Shown: positions 28,324 to 40,010 of the stretch, one piece after another | Layout: every line of letters begins with the position of its first letter | Position numbering within the stretch: position 1 is the first letter of the stretch | From: Defluviitoga tunisiensis | GTDB taxonomy: Bacteria; Thermotogota; Thermotogae; Petrotogales; Petrotogaceae | Reading direction: 5' to 3' | Assembly: GCF_000953715.1 (NCBI RefSeq) | Contig: NZ_LN824141.1 | Coordinates: 866,676 to 930,675 of the forward strand | DNA: 64,000 nucleotides | Program-made: the position numbers and the translations under genes | The notes under the pieces: model-generated | Told to the model about the DNA's origin: nothing | The model's input: the letters and a program-made list of their open reading frames with translations, nothing else | Database searches by the model: none

Positions 28324-30399
28324 ATGAGCATTAACAATCCTAACAACAAAAGAATAGTCGGATTTTTTGGTCATCATTGGTGTGGAAAAACTACGATGAC
28401 AGACGCTCTCTTGATGAGTTACGCTACGGCGGACAGAATAGGTCAAAGATTTTTAGACAGAGATCCAGTTGAAAAAGAAAAAGAAGGAACATTTTCGAAT
28501 CATATATTTTCTTTGGATGTGAATGATACGAGATATTATTTTTTTGATACGCCTGGTTCAGCAGAATTTATTGGAGAAATTCAAGTAGCTTTAACAGCGG
28601 TAGATAATGTGGTAATTGTTATCAATGCATCTTCAGGTGTTGAAGTTACTACAGAAAGAATTTGGCATATGGCACAAGATTTAAACAAGCCAATAATGTT
28701 TTTTGTAAATCAAATGGACAAAGATGGTGTAAATTTTCAACATATAATAAAAGATTTAAAAGAAAATTTTGGAGATAGCATTAAGATTGCACCACTGCAA
28801 TTACCAGTTGGGCAAGGATCATCTTTCAATGGGGTTACCGATCTTTTAACTAAAGAAACCTATATATACTCAGACATAAAAGGTCATCCCACAAAACAGC
28901 AAGAAATACCTCAAGATATTGAGAAACTTTTTAACGAATATCATTCTGAACTAATCGAAGATATAGTAGTAAATAGTGAAGAGTTAATGGAGAAATATTT
29001 TGAAACTGGCGAAGAAGGCTTAACTATAGAGGAAATAAAGTCAGCCTTTCATAATGCTTATGTAAACCATGAGGTCGCCCCAGTGCTTTTTGGATCAGGG
29101 GTTAAGAACATTGGATTAGATAGATTAATAGAGTCCATTAAAGATTTAGGAGCACTCCCTTTAGAAAGAGTATTCTATTCGAAAGATGATCAAGAAATAG
29201 ACTTGAAAAATGAAGACACTCTTTTGGGATTTATAGTAAAAAATGAAGTTGATCCTTTTGTTGGTAAAATGACTTATATAAGGATTTTAAGAGGATCTTT
29301 AAAAGGTGGATCGACAATCTACATAGTTGAAGAAAATGCAAAGGAAAAGATCTCCCATATATATCTTCCAAAATATGAAAAAAACGAAGAAATAGAAGAG
29401 GCAACTGCGGGAGATATAGTTGTAATACCAAAATTAAAAACTAGTAAAATTAATCAGACCGTGTCTTCAATAGAAATTCCTTTTACGATAAAGCTACCTG
29501 AATTTCCTGAACCAATGATTTCTAAATCTATCACCCCAAAATCAAAGAATGAGATAGATAAAATTACAGATTCTTTAGCAAAAATTGCCGAATCCGATCC
29601 TACGTTTAAATGGGAGTTTGACCCTGAAACTGGAGAAACAGTTATAAGTGGCATGGGGACAGTCCACCTTGAGGTTATGATTGAAAAATTAAAGAAAAAT
29701 TTTGGTATAAACTTTGAAGTTGGGAAACCTAAAATTGCTTACAAAGAAACCGTAAGAAGTAAGTCACAAGCAGAATATAAGCATAAAAAGCAAACCGGTG
29801 GACATGGTCAATATGGACATGTTAAGATTGAAATAGAACCTTTAGAAAGAGGTCAAGGATATGAATTTGTAGATAAAATTGTAGGAGGAGTCATTCCTCG
29901 AAACTTCATACCTTCTGTTGACAAAGGGATAAGGGAAGCAATGAAAAAAGGAGTTTTGGCCGGTTATCCAGTTGTTGATGTGAGAGTAACATTGTTTGAT
30001 GGGTCATATCACGAAGTCGATTCTTCTGATATCTCTTTCCAAATTGCTGCTAGAAACGCTTTTAAAATAGCAATGGAAAATGATTCACCTGTGATTCTTG
30101 AACCTATAATGTTTGTGGAAATTTTCGTTCCTAATCAATATACAGGAGATGTTATAGGTGAAGTCACTGCAAGAAGAGGAAGACCTATGGGAATGGAATC
30201 GGTAGGAAAAGGCTATGATAAAATAATGGCAGAAGTTCCTTTGTCTGAGATGCTGGATTTTTCACCTAGACTCAGTTCCATTTCATCAGGTAAAGGATAC
30301 TTTAATATGAAACTTTCACATTACTCTGAGGTGAGCCCTGATATACAAAACAAAATAATCGAAGAAAAAAGAAGGGAAGAAGAAGCACAAAACAAATAA
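28324..30399 (+). CDS. EF-G-like translational GTPase paralogue
   Basis: 691 residues with EF-G architecture: GTPase domain, domain II, and EF-G domains III-V (KETVRSKSQAEYKHKKQTGG, then GGVIPRNFIPSVDKGIREA). Nucleotide-binding motifs are divergent: G1 is GHHWCGKTT (16-24), G4 is NQMD (129-132) rather than NKMD, and G3 is DTPGS (75-79) where true EF-G has DTPGH, the histidine that drives GTP hydrolysis. This matches the EF-G-like/EF-G2 group of uncertain role, probably not the main translocase. A terminator follows directly. Confidence 0.85.
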   Translation: MSINNPNNKRIVGFFGHHWCGKTTMTDALLMSYATADRIGQRFLDRDPVEKEKEGTFSNHIFSLDVNDTRYYFFDTPGSAEFIGEIQVALTAVDNVVIVINASSGVEVTTERIWHMAQDLNKPIMFFVNQMDKDGVNFQHIIKDLKENFGDSIKIAPLQLPVGQGSSFNGVTDLLTKETYIYSDIKGHPTKQQEIPQDIEKLFNEYHSELIEDIVVNSEELMEKYFETGEEGLTIEEIKSAFHNAYVNHEVAPVLFGSGVKNIGLDRLIESIKDLGALPLERVFYSKDDQEIDLKNEDTLLGFIVKNEVDPFVGKMTYIRILRGSLKGGSTIYIVEENAKEKISHIYLPKYEKNEEIEEATAGDIVVIPKLKTSKINQTVSSIEIPFTIKLPEFPEPMISKSITPKSKNEIDKITDSLAKIAESDPTFKWEFDPETGETVISGMGTVHLEVMIEKLKKNFGINFEVGKPKIAYKETVRSKSQAEYKHKKQTGGHGQYGHVKIEIEPLERGQGYEFVDKIVGGVIPRNFIPSVDKGIREAMKKGVLAGYPVVDVRVTLFDGSYHEVDSSDISFQIAARNAFKIAMENDSPVILEPIMFVEIFVPNQYTGDVIGEVTARRGRPMGMESVGKGYDKIMAEVPLSEMLDFSPRLSSISSGKGYFNMKLSHYSEVSPDIQNKIIEEKRREEEAQNK

Positions 30400-30401
30400 T
30401 A

Positions 30402-30425
30402 AAAAAGGGCGAAAGCCCTTTTTTT
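30402..30425 (+). terminator. Terminator after EF-G-like gene
   Basis: AAAAAGGGC / GCCCTTTTT around a GAAA tetraloop, then T-run. Confidence 0.88.
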
Positions 30426-30569
30426 AATATAAGCAGGTTAAAAGCTTATATTTGTTACTTAAGTTCAAGAACATCGATCCTCACTACTCTTTAGTATAAA
30501 ATAAGGTATTTTTGAAAAAAAATCTCTATATTTAAGAATTTTAAAAATGAAGATTCTCTAAGAATGGAA

Positions 30570-30611
30570 TTTTGAATTTATAATGGGCCTAGGGCTGAGC
30601 CCTCCCCTTTC
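30570..30611 (-). repeat. Dispersed short repeat with AGGGCT-GCCCT core
   Basis: Read on the minus strand this segment matches the two tandem units at 41178-41340: a GGGAGGGCTCAGCCCTAGG-type core followed by CCC, then ATAAATTCAAAA. The core makes a small hairpin. It lies in the 238-bp spacer before the adenosyltransferase gene. Confidence 0.6.
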
Positions 30612-30637
30612 TAATTAAAAAGGAGGCATTAAAAAAT

Positions 30638-31165
30638 ATGTCTATATATACAAAGACAGGGGATAGTGGAGAAACTGCTCTTTGGAGTGGTGAACGTGTA
30701 TCTAAAGACGATCTGAGAGTAGAATCATATGGTACAATAGATGAATTGAGTGCGTTTATTTCTGAAGCTACTCATTATGTTAATTCACAAGAAATTAGAA
30801 AGATTTTGAAAGAACTTCAAAATGATTTATTCAAAGTTGGAGGAGAATTAGCTTCAAAAGGCAAGCAATATATACATCCAATTGAAGAATCTGATGTAGA
30901 AAGAATTACAAATTATGTTGATTATTTTGAAAAAAGGATACAGTTAAAAAGTTTTGTAATTCAGGGGAGCACGCCTCAATCGTCCAAACTTGACATTTGT
31001 AGAACTATTGCTAGGCGTGCAGAACGAAGAATAATTTCTTTAGACAAAAAGGAAACAGTATCTCCTACTATAAAAAAGTATATTAATAGATTATCTGATT
31101 TATTATATGTTATGGCAAGATTTGAAGAGTTCTTACAAAATAAAATTGAATATAAGAGATGGTGA
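30638..31165 (+). CDS. PduO-type cob(I)alamin adenosyltransferase
   Basis: 175 residues with AAAAAGGAGG upstream. N-terminal KTGDSGETALWSGERVSKDD is the ATP-binding signature of the PduO-type family, followed by VESYGTIDELSAFI and the C-terminal DICRTIARRAERR and FLYV-like region (LSDLLYVMARFEE). The enzyme transfers the adenosyl group of ATP to cob(I)alamin to make coenzyme B12. Followed after ten bases by a DUF503 gene. No B12-dependent enzyme is in the window. Confidence 0.9.
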   Translation: MSIYTKTGDSGETALWSGERVSKDDLRVESYGTIDELSAFISEATHYVNSQEIRKILKELQNDLFKVGGELASKGKQYIHPIEESDVERITNYVDYFEKRIQLKSFVIQGSTPQSSKLDICRTIARRAERRIISLDKKETVSPTIKKYINRLSDLLYVMARFEEFLQNKIEYKRW

Positions 31166-31175
31166 GACAATAAAG

Positions 31176-31457
31176 ATGTTTTGCTTAAAATTAGAATTAA
31201 AGATAAAACTTTTTGGGTTGAATTCATTAAAAGATAAAAGATCGATAGTAAAGAATTTGACCAATAGATTAAGAAAGAAATATAATATCTCAATTATTGA
31301 AGGGAACTTCAATGATTCCAAGAATCACCTTGAAATCTATATTTCTTCGGTTAGTAAAAATAAAGATTATCTCTTAGATTTAATCGAACAAATTGAACAA
31401 GATATAGAGTTAATGTTTGGGTTAGAAGTAGAGGGAGAAGACTATATTATTTTTTAA
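31176..31457 (+). CDS. DUF503 (YlxP-like) family protein
   Basis: 93 residues from ATG 31176, with GGTGAG nine bases upstream; longer frames run back into the adenosyltransferase. The pattern LELKIKLFGLNSLKDKRSIV then LRKKYNISIIEG is typical of DUF503, small proteins often found next to nusA-infB-rbfA and of unclear function in ribosome or RNA metabolism. Here it is in an unusual place, after a cobalamin gene. Confidence 0.8.
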   Translation: MFCLKLELKIKLFGLNSLKDKRSIVKNLTNRLRKKYNISIIEGNFNDSKNHLEIYISSVSKNKDYLLDLIEQIEQDIELMFGLEVEGEDYIIF

Positions 31458-31480
31458 TAAGTGAGTAATATTATAAAAAA

Positions 31481-31504
31481 AAAGGAGGCAATAATGCCTC
31501 CTTT
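31481..31504. terminator. Bidirectional terminator between DUF503 and alkaline phosphatase genes
   Basis: AAAGGAGGC / GCCTCCTTT with A-run before and T-rich sequence after, serving two converging genes. Confidence 0.8.
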
Positions 31505-31540
31505 CTTAATACATATTAAGTTATGAGTATATAGTTTCTT

Positions 31541-32824
31541 TTAATTCTGTGGAACGATCTGAATCAAATCTGGAAAAGTTACTTCTAATAAATATGCTAT
31601 CTTTTTTGGAAATTCTGTGTTATCCATTATTCCTGTAAATTCTTCTGAACCAGATCCAAAAGCTAAAATAGGTACCAATGCCCCGGTATGGTCGTGGGTA
31701 GTCCAACCCATATTTGCCTTTTTACTTATTACTTCTGACAATGATTCAATTTTATTTGAGCTGTTTTCCACATACTTTAATTCGTTATCAGCTAATTCGT
31801 ATCCATAAAATTTTTTCACATTCTCTTTTAATTTTGATGAAGTACTTGAATTAGCTATTATCCAATCTGTTGTTTTTTGATAACTTCTTACCATTTCTAA
31901 GTTCATAGGACTACCTGTTGATAAACCTAATCCCCCTGTTTCATGGTCGGCTGTGACAATTATTAAGGTGTCAGGATGATCTTTAGCAAAATCTAAAGCT
32001 ACTTTTACAGCTTGATCTAATTCTACAACTTCCTTCCAAACGCCGTAAACATCATTGTCGTGACCCTCCCAATCAATTTGAGACCCTTCAACCATTAAAA
32101 AGAAAGGAGTACCCTCTTTTGAAAGAATTTCTAAAGCTTTTGCAGTCATTTCTGGTAATAAAGGTTCATTGTCAGATCTTTCTGTAACGCTATTCATATG
32201 ATTTGAATTGAATAATCCAAGAACCTTATCTCCACTATAGCTATTTAATTCTTGCTTAGATGTAATATAATCAAAACCGTTTTCTTTAGCTACAGCTATT
32301 AAATCTTTTCCATCTTTCCTAGTAGTTGGATTAAAATTTTTTGAGCCGCCACCCAAAACAACTGACAAGTTACTATTTACTAGTTGTTCTGCGAGTTTAT
32401 CCTCATCATCCCTATCCAATACGTGACCATAATAAGAAGCTGGTGTTGCGTGAGTAATTCTTGATGTAGCTATAATTCCGGTTTTATAACCTTCTTTTGC
32501 TAAAACTTCTGATATTGTTGAAACTATCTCACCGTTTGGAAGTATTCCAATCATACCGTTGTTTGTTTTATATCCTGTAGCTAATGCTGTTCCAGCAGCT
32601 GCTGAATCTGTGACATTGCTATCAGCTGAATACGTTAAAGCATAACCAGTATATGGTGCTTTCATCATAGTTAACTCATAACCTTCTAAATAACTTGCTA
32701 ACAACATATGATTTGCTCCCATACCGTCGCCTATGAAAAAAATAACGTTATTTACTCCACTAGCAAAAGAAAGCAAAGAAACTAGAAAAACTAATAATAC
32801 CAATAAAATGCTTCTTTTCTTCAT
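31541..32824 (-). CDS. Secreted alkaline phosphatase
   Basis: 427 residues with signal peptide (MKKRSILLVLLVFLVSLLSFASG). PhoA superfamily: metal-binding Asp33 (FFIGDGMGANHM), nucleophile Ser74 (VTDSAAAGTALATG), HATPASYYGHVLDRDDE, GSQIDWEGHDND and TADHETGGLG. It releases phosphate from organic phosphomonoesters outside the cell. The gene has an AGGAGGG SD sequence and a shared terminator. A PiT phosphate transporter is encoded 5 kb away. Confidence 0.93.
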   Translation of the reverse strand: MKKRSILLVLLVFLVSLLSFASGVNNVIFFIGDGMGANHMLLASYLEGYELTMMKAPYTGYALTYSADSNVTDSAAAGTALATGYKTNNGMIGILPNGEIVSTISEVLAKEGYKTGIIATSRITHATPASYYGHVLDRDDEDKLAEQLVNSNLSVVLGGGSKNFNPTTRKDGKDLIAVAKENGFDYITSKQELNSYSGDKVLGLFNSNHMNSVTERSDNEPLLPEMTAKALEILSKEGTPFFLMVEGSQIDWEGHDNDVYGVWKEVVELDQAVKVALDFAKDHPDTLIIVTADHETGGLGLSTGSPMNLEMVRSYQKTTDWIIANSSTSSKLKENVKKFYGYELADNELKYVENSSNKIESLSEVISKKANMGWTTHDHTGALVPILAFGSGSEEFTGIMDNTEFPKKIAYLLEVTFPDLIQIVPQN

Positions 32825-33028
32825 CCTTATCCCTCCTGTAAGTTTGGTAATAATTTTGATTACTAGATTTATTATATAAATATAATTTATGGTATATATT
32901 AAATAATATAAAGAAATATAAAGCCATTTTATCCATAGTTTTATGTACTAAGAAAATAAAAGCAGCTTAAAAGATAGTCGATAAAGGGTTAAAATAATTA
33001 AACGATTTTATTATTAAGTAGAAAACAA

Positions 33029-33059
33029 TTGATATGAAATAAATAAAAAATGATATAAT
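33029..33059 (+). promoter_or_regulatory. Possible promoter of MFS gene
   Basis: TTGATA at 33029-33034 and TATAAT at 33054-33059 with a 19-base spacer, 40 bases upstream of the start codon. Confidence 0.4.
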
Positions 33060-33098
33060 GTACAAAGTAGGAAGTTTAGATTAAAAGAGGAGAAATAC

Positions 33099-34280
33099 AT
33101 GCTAGCTTTACTCATAATTATCTATATATCTTTTATTAGTCTTGGTTTACCTGATTCCCTTTTAGGTTCTGCTTGGCCAGTGATGTATGAAGAATTATCT
33201 GTTCCTGTTTCACATGCTGGGATACTTTCTATGATAGTTTCATTAGGAACAGTTGTGTCTAGTTTTTTGAGTGCAAAGTTAATAGAAAGGTTTGGAACTG
33301 GAAGAGTAACCTTAGTAAGTGTAGCAATGACAGCTATTGCTTTAATTGGTTTTGGATTGTCTCATTCATTTATCCCTTTGCTGTTTTTTGCAATTCCTCT
33401 TGGGTTAGGTGCAGGTTCAGTTGACGCGGCTTTAAATAACTTTGTTGCCTTGCATTATAAAGCAAAACATATGAATTGGTTGCATAGTTTTTGGGGTGTT
33501 GGGGCAACTACGGGACCTGTAATTATGTCTTTTTGGCTTGCAAAGAAAAATAATTGGAACATGGGTTATATAACAATAGGCATTATCCAAAGCTTTTTAG
33601 TAATTGCCTTAATGTTTTCTCTTCCACTTTGGAATAACTCTCAAATAGAAAAAAAGGGAACACAAAACAAAGATAATAAAAAAGATGATATTAAAGTATT
33701 GTCTTTACCAAAGATTTTTCAAATTCCTAAAGCCAAAATGGCTTTACTTGCTTTTTTTTCTTACTGTTCTTTAGAATTAACAACAGGACTTTGGGTAGGT
33801 AGCTATGCGGTAAATAATTATGGAGTGTCATCAGAGGTTGCTGCTTTTTGGACATCCATTTATTATTTAGGAATAACCATAGGTCGCTTTTTATCAGGAT
33901 TTATGTCTGTTAGATTTTCAAATACCAAGCTAATTAAAATAGGACTGAGCGGTATTTTCATTGGAATAACGTTAATCGTTCTTCCTTTACCTGTTTGGAA
34001 AATTCCTATAGGTTTATCTCTTATAGGATTAGGATGCGCACCTATTTATCCTAGCATGCTTCATCAAACTCCTAGAATATTTGGTAAGGAGCTTTCACAA
34101 TCAATGATGGGAATTCAAATGGCTTTTGCTTATATTGGTTCTACCTTTACGCCTCCCTTATTTGGTTTTGTTGCCGAACACATTGGTATTTCGTTATTTC
34201 CTTTTTTTCTTTTGATGTTAGCCTTTGTTCTTTTTTTTGCAACCGAAACCGTATCTAGCAAAGTTTTTGTTCATGAATAA
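33099..34280 (+). CDS. Major facilitator superfamily transporter
   Basis: 393 residues with 12 predicted membrane helices in two halves around a short hydrophilic loop (about 185-205, KKGTQNKDNKKDD). Family features: the helix 2-3 loop SAKLIERFGTGRV and GxxxGPVIMS in helix 5. The N-terminus (LGLPDSLLGSAWPVM) and GLGAGSVDAALNNF resemble the FucP/YfkF-like sugar or efflux group. Substrate not predictable. A strong AGAGGAG SD sequence precedes it. Single gene. Confidence 0.8.
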   Translation: MLALLIIIYISFISLGLPDSLLGSAWPVMYEELSVPVSHAGILSMIVSLGTVVSSFLSAKLIERFGTGRVTLVSVAMTAIALIGFGLSHSFIPLLFFAIPLGLGAGSVDAALNNFVALHYKAKHMNWLHSFWGVGATTGPVIMSFWLAKKNNWNMGYITIGIIQSFLVIALMFSLPLWNNSQIEKKGTQNKDNKKDDIKVLSLPKIFQIPKAKMALLAFFSYCSLELTTGLWVGSYAVNNYGVSSEVAAFWTSIYYLGITIGRFLSGFMSVRFSNTKLIKIGLSGIFIGITLIVLPLPVWKIPIGLSLIGLGCAPIYPSMLHQTPRIFGKELSQSMMGIQMAFAYIGSTFTPPLFGFVAEHIGISLFPFFLLMLAFVLFFATETVSSKVFVHE

Positions 34281-34446
34281 AGATTTTTTATTTTATCCTT
34301 ATAAGTACCTTAGAAAAGGTAGTTTATCGAAAAAGGCGGTTGGAAAATTATAGTTGTTCAAGGAATAGCTCCTCAACACTTTTTTAGCAGATGGCATCGA
34401 GTTGAGATTAGCATTAATGAGATTTCAATTTTTAGGAGGTTGAATC

Positions 34447-35034
34447 TTGAATATAAATAAAATTATTCTCGAAATAGAGCAATATTTAAAACTAATGATA
34501 AATTCTAAGGAAAGGTTGAATCACATATATAGTGTGGTAGATTTTTCTAATAAATTGGCAGAAGTACACAACATCTCACAAGAAAGGGTAAAAATAGCAG
34601 CACTAGGGCATGACTTATTTCGTGATGTGAAGCCTTCAAAACTCATCACAATTGCAAGAATATATAATATTCCTATAACTCAGATCGAGTTAGCTGCTCC
34701 TATACTCTTACATGGAATGATCAGTGCGGAGTTTTTAAAGCGAAAATATGGAATAGATGAAGAAATTTATGAAGCAATATATTATCACACAAGTGGTTAT
34801 GAATATATGGGAGATATTGGGAGAATCCTTGTCATCTCCGATTCTGCAGGAGATGACAGGGAATATAGAGGGGTGAAAAAGTTACGTCAAGAATCTATAA
34901 AATCTCTAAATCTAGGCTATAAACTTGCTATAAAAAATAAGATCCAGTATGCTATAAAGAAAGATAGGTATGTTTTAGAACAAACATATAAAACATGGAA
35001 TAGAATATTATTGAATAAAGTTGAAAATTATTAA
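34447..35034 (+). CDS. YqeK-like HD-domain phosphohydrolase
   Basis: 195 residues from TTG 34447, seven bases from GGAGG. An HD domain with GHDLFRD (His55-Asp56), LLHGMISAEFLK, YHTSGYEYMGDIGRIL and VISDSAGDDREYRGVKKLR follows the YqeK pattern, whose members hydrolyse diadenosine tetraphosphate symmetrically. The usual YqeK context beside nadD is absent. It converges with the M23 peptidase gene, one base apart. Confidence 0.75.
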   Translation: MNINKIILEIEQYLKLMINSKERLNHIYSVVDFSNKLAEVHNISQERVKIAALGHDLFRDVKPSKLITIARIYNIPITQIELAAPILLHGMISAEFLKRKYGIDEEIYEAIYYHTSGYEYMGDIGRILVISDSAGDDREYRGVKKLRQESIKSLNLGYKLAIKNKIQYAIKKDRYVLEQTYKTWNRILLNKVENY

Positions 35035-35035
35035 T

Positions 35036-35881
35036 TTATTCTCCTCCAACACCGTATGCACTTTCTCTTTCATCCAGAACGTAAATATTGTTGCGAGATG
35101 GAAGTAGAACCAAAGGATCATAAAGCTTATCTTCTCGCCTAACCTCAAAATGTAAGTGAGGTCCAGTGCTAACTCCAGTACTTCCAACCCTTCCTATTAG
35201 TTGACCTTTTTTAACATATTGTCCTTTGTAAACGTTAATTTGAGATAAATGACCATAAATAAAAGTATTAGAATTTGAATCAATTTGTATCATTAGACCG
35301 TAACCGTTATTTTCTCCTACAAACTCAACAACACCATCTTCAGAAGCAAAAACGGGTGTTCCAGTAGGGGCGGCTATATCTACACCTTTGTGAAGCGTAT
35401 ACTCTTTTGATATAGGGTTTACTCTGTAACCATATAATGATGAAATTGTTCCATAAGTTGGCCAAATGATGCTTTTTTCATTATTAAATCCTTTACCAAT
35501 TGCGCTATTTGGGATAAAGATTTTTTGACCTGGAACGATTGTACTAGAAGTAAGGCCGTTAATCTTTTTTATGTCTTCTACATCAGCAAAAAAAAGCTTA
35601 GCGATAGACGAAAGTGTGTCACCCTTTTTAACTTCGTATAAATAACCATCCGGTTGAGGTATTTTTAGTGATTGCCCAACTCTTAACGAGTTAGGTGAAA
35701 TTCCCGGATTCCAATCCAAAATTGTAGAAATAGATACGTTATATTTGATAGAAATACTGAAAAGAGTTTCATTTTGTTGGATCTTATGAGTAACAACCGA
35801 ATAACTTGCAAAAGAAGATACTAGCAAGATAAGATAAAAAAAGGTTAATATGCGCCTTTTTCTGGAATGACACAGATTCAA
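35036..35881 (-). CDS. LysM-M23 family peptidoglycan endopeptidase
   Basis: 281 residues from TTG 35881, placed after GGGGG; a longer frame to 35938 has no SD sequence. Basic N-terminus and signal segment (ILTFFYLILLVSSFA), two LysM domains (THKIQQNETLFSISIKYNVS and LYEVKKGDTLSSIAKLFFA) and a C-terminal M23 domain with zinc ligands in LHKGVDIAAPTG and GPHLHFEVR. It binds and cuts, or activates cutting of, peptidoglycan in the envelope. Confidence 0.9.
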   Translation of the reverse strand: MNLCHSRKRRILTFFYLILLVSSFASYSVVTHKIQQNETLFSISIKYNVSISTILDWNPGISPNSLRVGQSLKIPQPDGYLYEVKKGDTLSSIAKLFFADVEDIKKINGLTSSTIVPGQKIFIPNSAIGKGFNNEKSIIWPTYGTISSLYGYRVNPISKEYTLHKGVDIAAPTGTPVFASEDGVVEFVGENNGYGLMIQIDSNSNTFIYGHLSQINVYKGQYVKKGQLIGRVGSTGVSTGPHLHFEVRREDKLYDPLVLLPSRNNIYVLDERESAYGVGGE

Positions 35882-36015
35882 GCTAAATTCCCCCTTCCAA
35901 GAAAAAATATAATAATCAATCAAAACATTATAACACAAAATTAATTATTTTGTGTAGTGTGAAGTACAAGATTTTACAATATTTTATATATTACCCAAGA
36001 AAGCTTTAAATAATC

Positions 36016-37110
36016 TTAAAAAGGAAACTCAATATCGCTAAAATCGACGGCACTTAATTCTGCTTCAGACTTTGGTATAATAAGTTCGCCGTTTTTTACG
36101 ATATTTTTTAGCATGACTAATTCTGCTAAAACTTCATTAGGGACAAGCCCTTTAGTATATTTCATTTGAGAAATACCAACGCCATCTTCTGCTAAGCCTA
36201 AAACCTGAACTCCTGATTTAAAAATACGATCTTCCTTAGCAGACTTGATTCCATTAAATGTTGCAACATCAACTTTTTTTCTAGAACTTACTAGAACATA
36301 ACCTGGTGCCATATAGTCTTGATCCATATCGTATCCGATTACAAAATAACCTCGTCCTTTTTCAAAATAAGCATCGATTATACTGTTTAAAGGAGCATTA
36401 TTATTCAATCCGTAGAAATAAGAACCTTTCTCTTTTGCGGCATCGATTACCGCCCCAGTAGTGACCCCAGTAAATATTATATCTGCACCGCGTTCATACT
36501 GTGAAAGAGCAATTTGTTTGGTTTTTGAAGCATCTGTAAAACTTCCAACATAACCTGTTATACATTCTACACTTGCATTTTTTATCTGGTTATATGCTTT
36601 TATTCCTGTTCTATATCCTATTTCATATCTCTTAACAGGAGGCACTTCTAACCCACCAATGAATCCAACTGTATTTGTCTTAGACATTGAAGCTGCTATA
36701 TATCCAAGTAAAAATCCACCCTCTTCTTCCTTAAAAGTGTATAATGCAAGATTAGGTGGAACGTTTTGACCCGGAGATGGTTCGATATCAATTCCTATAA
36801 AATATGTATCAGGATATTGTGCAGCCACATTGAACAGTATATCAGACATTAAAAATCCCACGCCTATAACAACATCTGCCTGTTCAGCGGCTTTAGTAAG
36901 ATTTTGTAAATAGTCTGTTTGTTCTTTAGAAACAAAGACGTCTCCTTCGACACCATCTAACTCTCTGATCGCCATTTGTATGCCTTCCCAAGTACCGTCG
37001 TTAAAAGATCTGTCTCCTAAACCACCAGCGTCAGTAACCATAATAGCTTTAAAACCGAAAGCAGAAACAATACAAGCAACTAAACAGAAGATCACTAGGC
37101 TTTTTTTCAT
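36016..37110 (-). CDS. BMP/PnrA-family substrate-binding protein
   Basis: 364 residues with signal peptide (MKKSLVIFCLVACIVSAFG) and no lipobox cysteine at the cleavage site. The body (KAIMVTDAGGLGDRSFNDGTWEG, VSKEQTDYLQNLTKAAEQAD, IGYRTGIKAYN) is the BMP family that binds purine nucleosides for ABC uptake. No ABC permease or ATPase genes adjoin it, so its transporter is encoded elsewhere or it acts alone as a receptor. Confidence 0.88.
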   Translation of the reverse strand: MKKSLVIFCLVACIVSAFGFKAIMVTDAGGLGDRSFNDGTWEGIQMAIRELDGVEGDVFVSKEQTDYLQNLTKAAEQADVVIGVGFLMSDILFNVAAQYPDTYFIGIDIEPSPGQNVPPNLALYTFKEEEGGFLLGYIAASMSKTNTVGFIGGLEVPPVKRYEIGYRTGIKAYNQIKNASVECITGYVGSFTDASKTKQIALSQYERGADIIFTGVTTGAVIDAAKEKGSYFYGLNNNAPLNSIIDAYFEKGRGYFVIGYDMDQDYMAPGYVLVSSRKKVDVATFNGIKSAKEDRIFKSGVQVLGLAEDGVGISQMKYTKGLVPNEVLAELVMLKNIVKNGELIIPKSEAELSAVDFSDIEFPF

Positions 37111-37170
37111 TTTTTAACCTCCACTAGATGATATGAATAATATAGTGTTTATAAAATTACATACCTAATT

Positions 37171-37199
37171 ATTATATCATTTTTCAAGCAAAATGTGAA
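37171..37199 (-). promoter_or_regulatory. Sigma-A promoter of BMP gene
   Basis: Minus strand TTCACA (37194-37199), 17-base spacer, TATAAT (37171-37176), 61 bases before the start codon. Confidence 0.7.
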
Positions 37200-37226
37200 A
37201 ATATGAAAGAATCCTCAAAATTGCCA

Positions 37227-37250
37227 CATAAACGATTTTAATCGTTTATG
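37227..37250. repeat. 10-bp inverted repeat in divergent promoter region
   Basis: CATAAACGAT (37227-37236) and ATCGTTTATG (37241-37250) around TTTA. It lies between the divergent BMP and PiT promoters, about 28 bases upstream of each -35 box. No T-run fits a terminator for a known gene, so an operator for a dimeric regulator is the likelier reading. Confidence 0.5.
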
Positions 37251-37277
37251 TTTTAGTATAATTAGTTATATTTAACT

Positions 37278-37306
37278 TTGACACAAGTTAAATAAAATGA
37301 TAGAAT
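37278..37306 (+). promoter_or_regulatory. Sigma-A promoter of PiT transporter leader
   Basis: TTGACA at 37278-37283, 17-base spacer, TAGAAT at 37301-37306. Transcription would start near 37313 and run through a terminator before the PiT gene. Confidence 0.75.
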
Positions 37307-37360
37307 AAAGAAACTTTTAATGTTTACTAATATTAAGATTATGGCTAGTGATTGAGAGAA

Positions 37361-37405
37361 AAGCCTATTATTGCTAGATAATATAGCAAAAGTAGGCTTT
37401 TTTTA
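37361..37405 (+). terminator. Terminator hairpin in leader of PiT transporter gene
   Basis: AAGCCTA and TAGGCTT form the base of the stem, with an inner TTGCTA/TAGCAA stem, followed by seven T residues. It lies after the promoter at 37278 and 40 bases before the PiT start codon, so it acts as an attenuator or ends a ~90-base RNA. Confidence 0.75.
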
Positions 37406-37445
37406 TTGATATTATTATTGATTTCTGAGGGAGGAACTTTCCAGG

Positions 37446-39918
<2,473 letters not shown>

Positions 39919-39962
39919 CAGGTTAGTAATAATTATAATTATAGTAAAACGTTAATAATTTT

Positions 39963-40004
39963 GGGCGATTCGAGTTTGGTGGTGTTATTTACCTCGTTTC
40001 GCCC
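39963..40004. other. Imperfect hairpin between converging glpK and AlaX-like genes
   Basis: GGGCGA (39963-39968) pairs with TCGCCC (39999-40004), with an inner CGAG/CTCG pair. No clear T-run on either side, so terminator function is uncertain. Confidence 0.35.
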
Positions 40005-40010
40005 GCTTAG

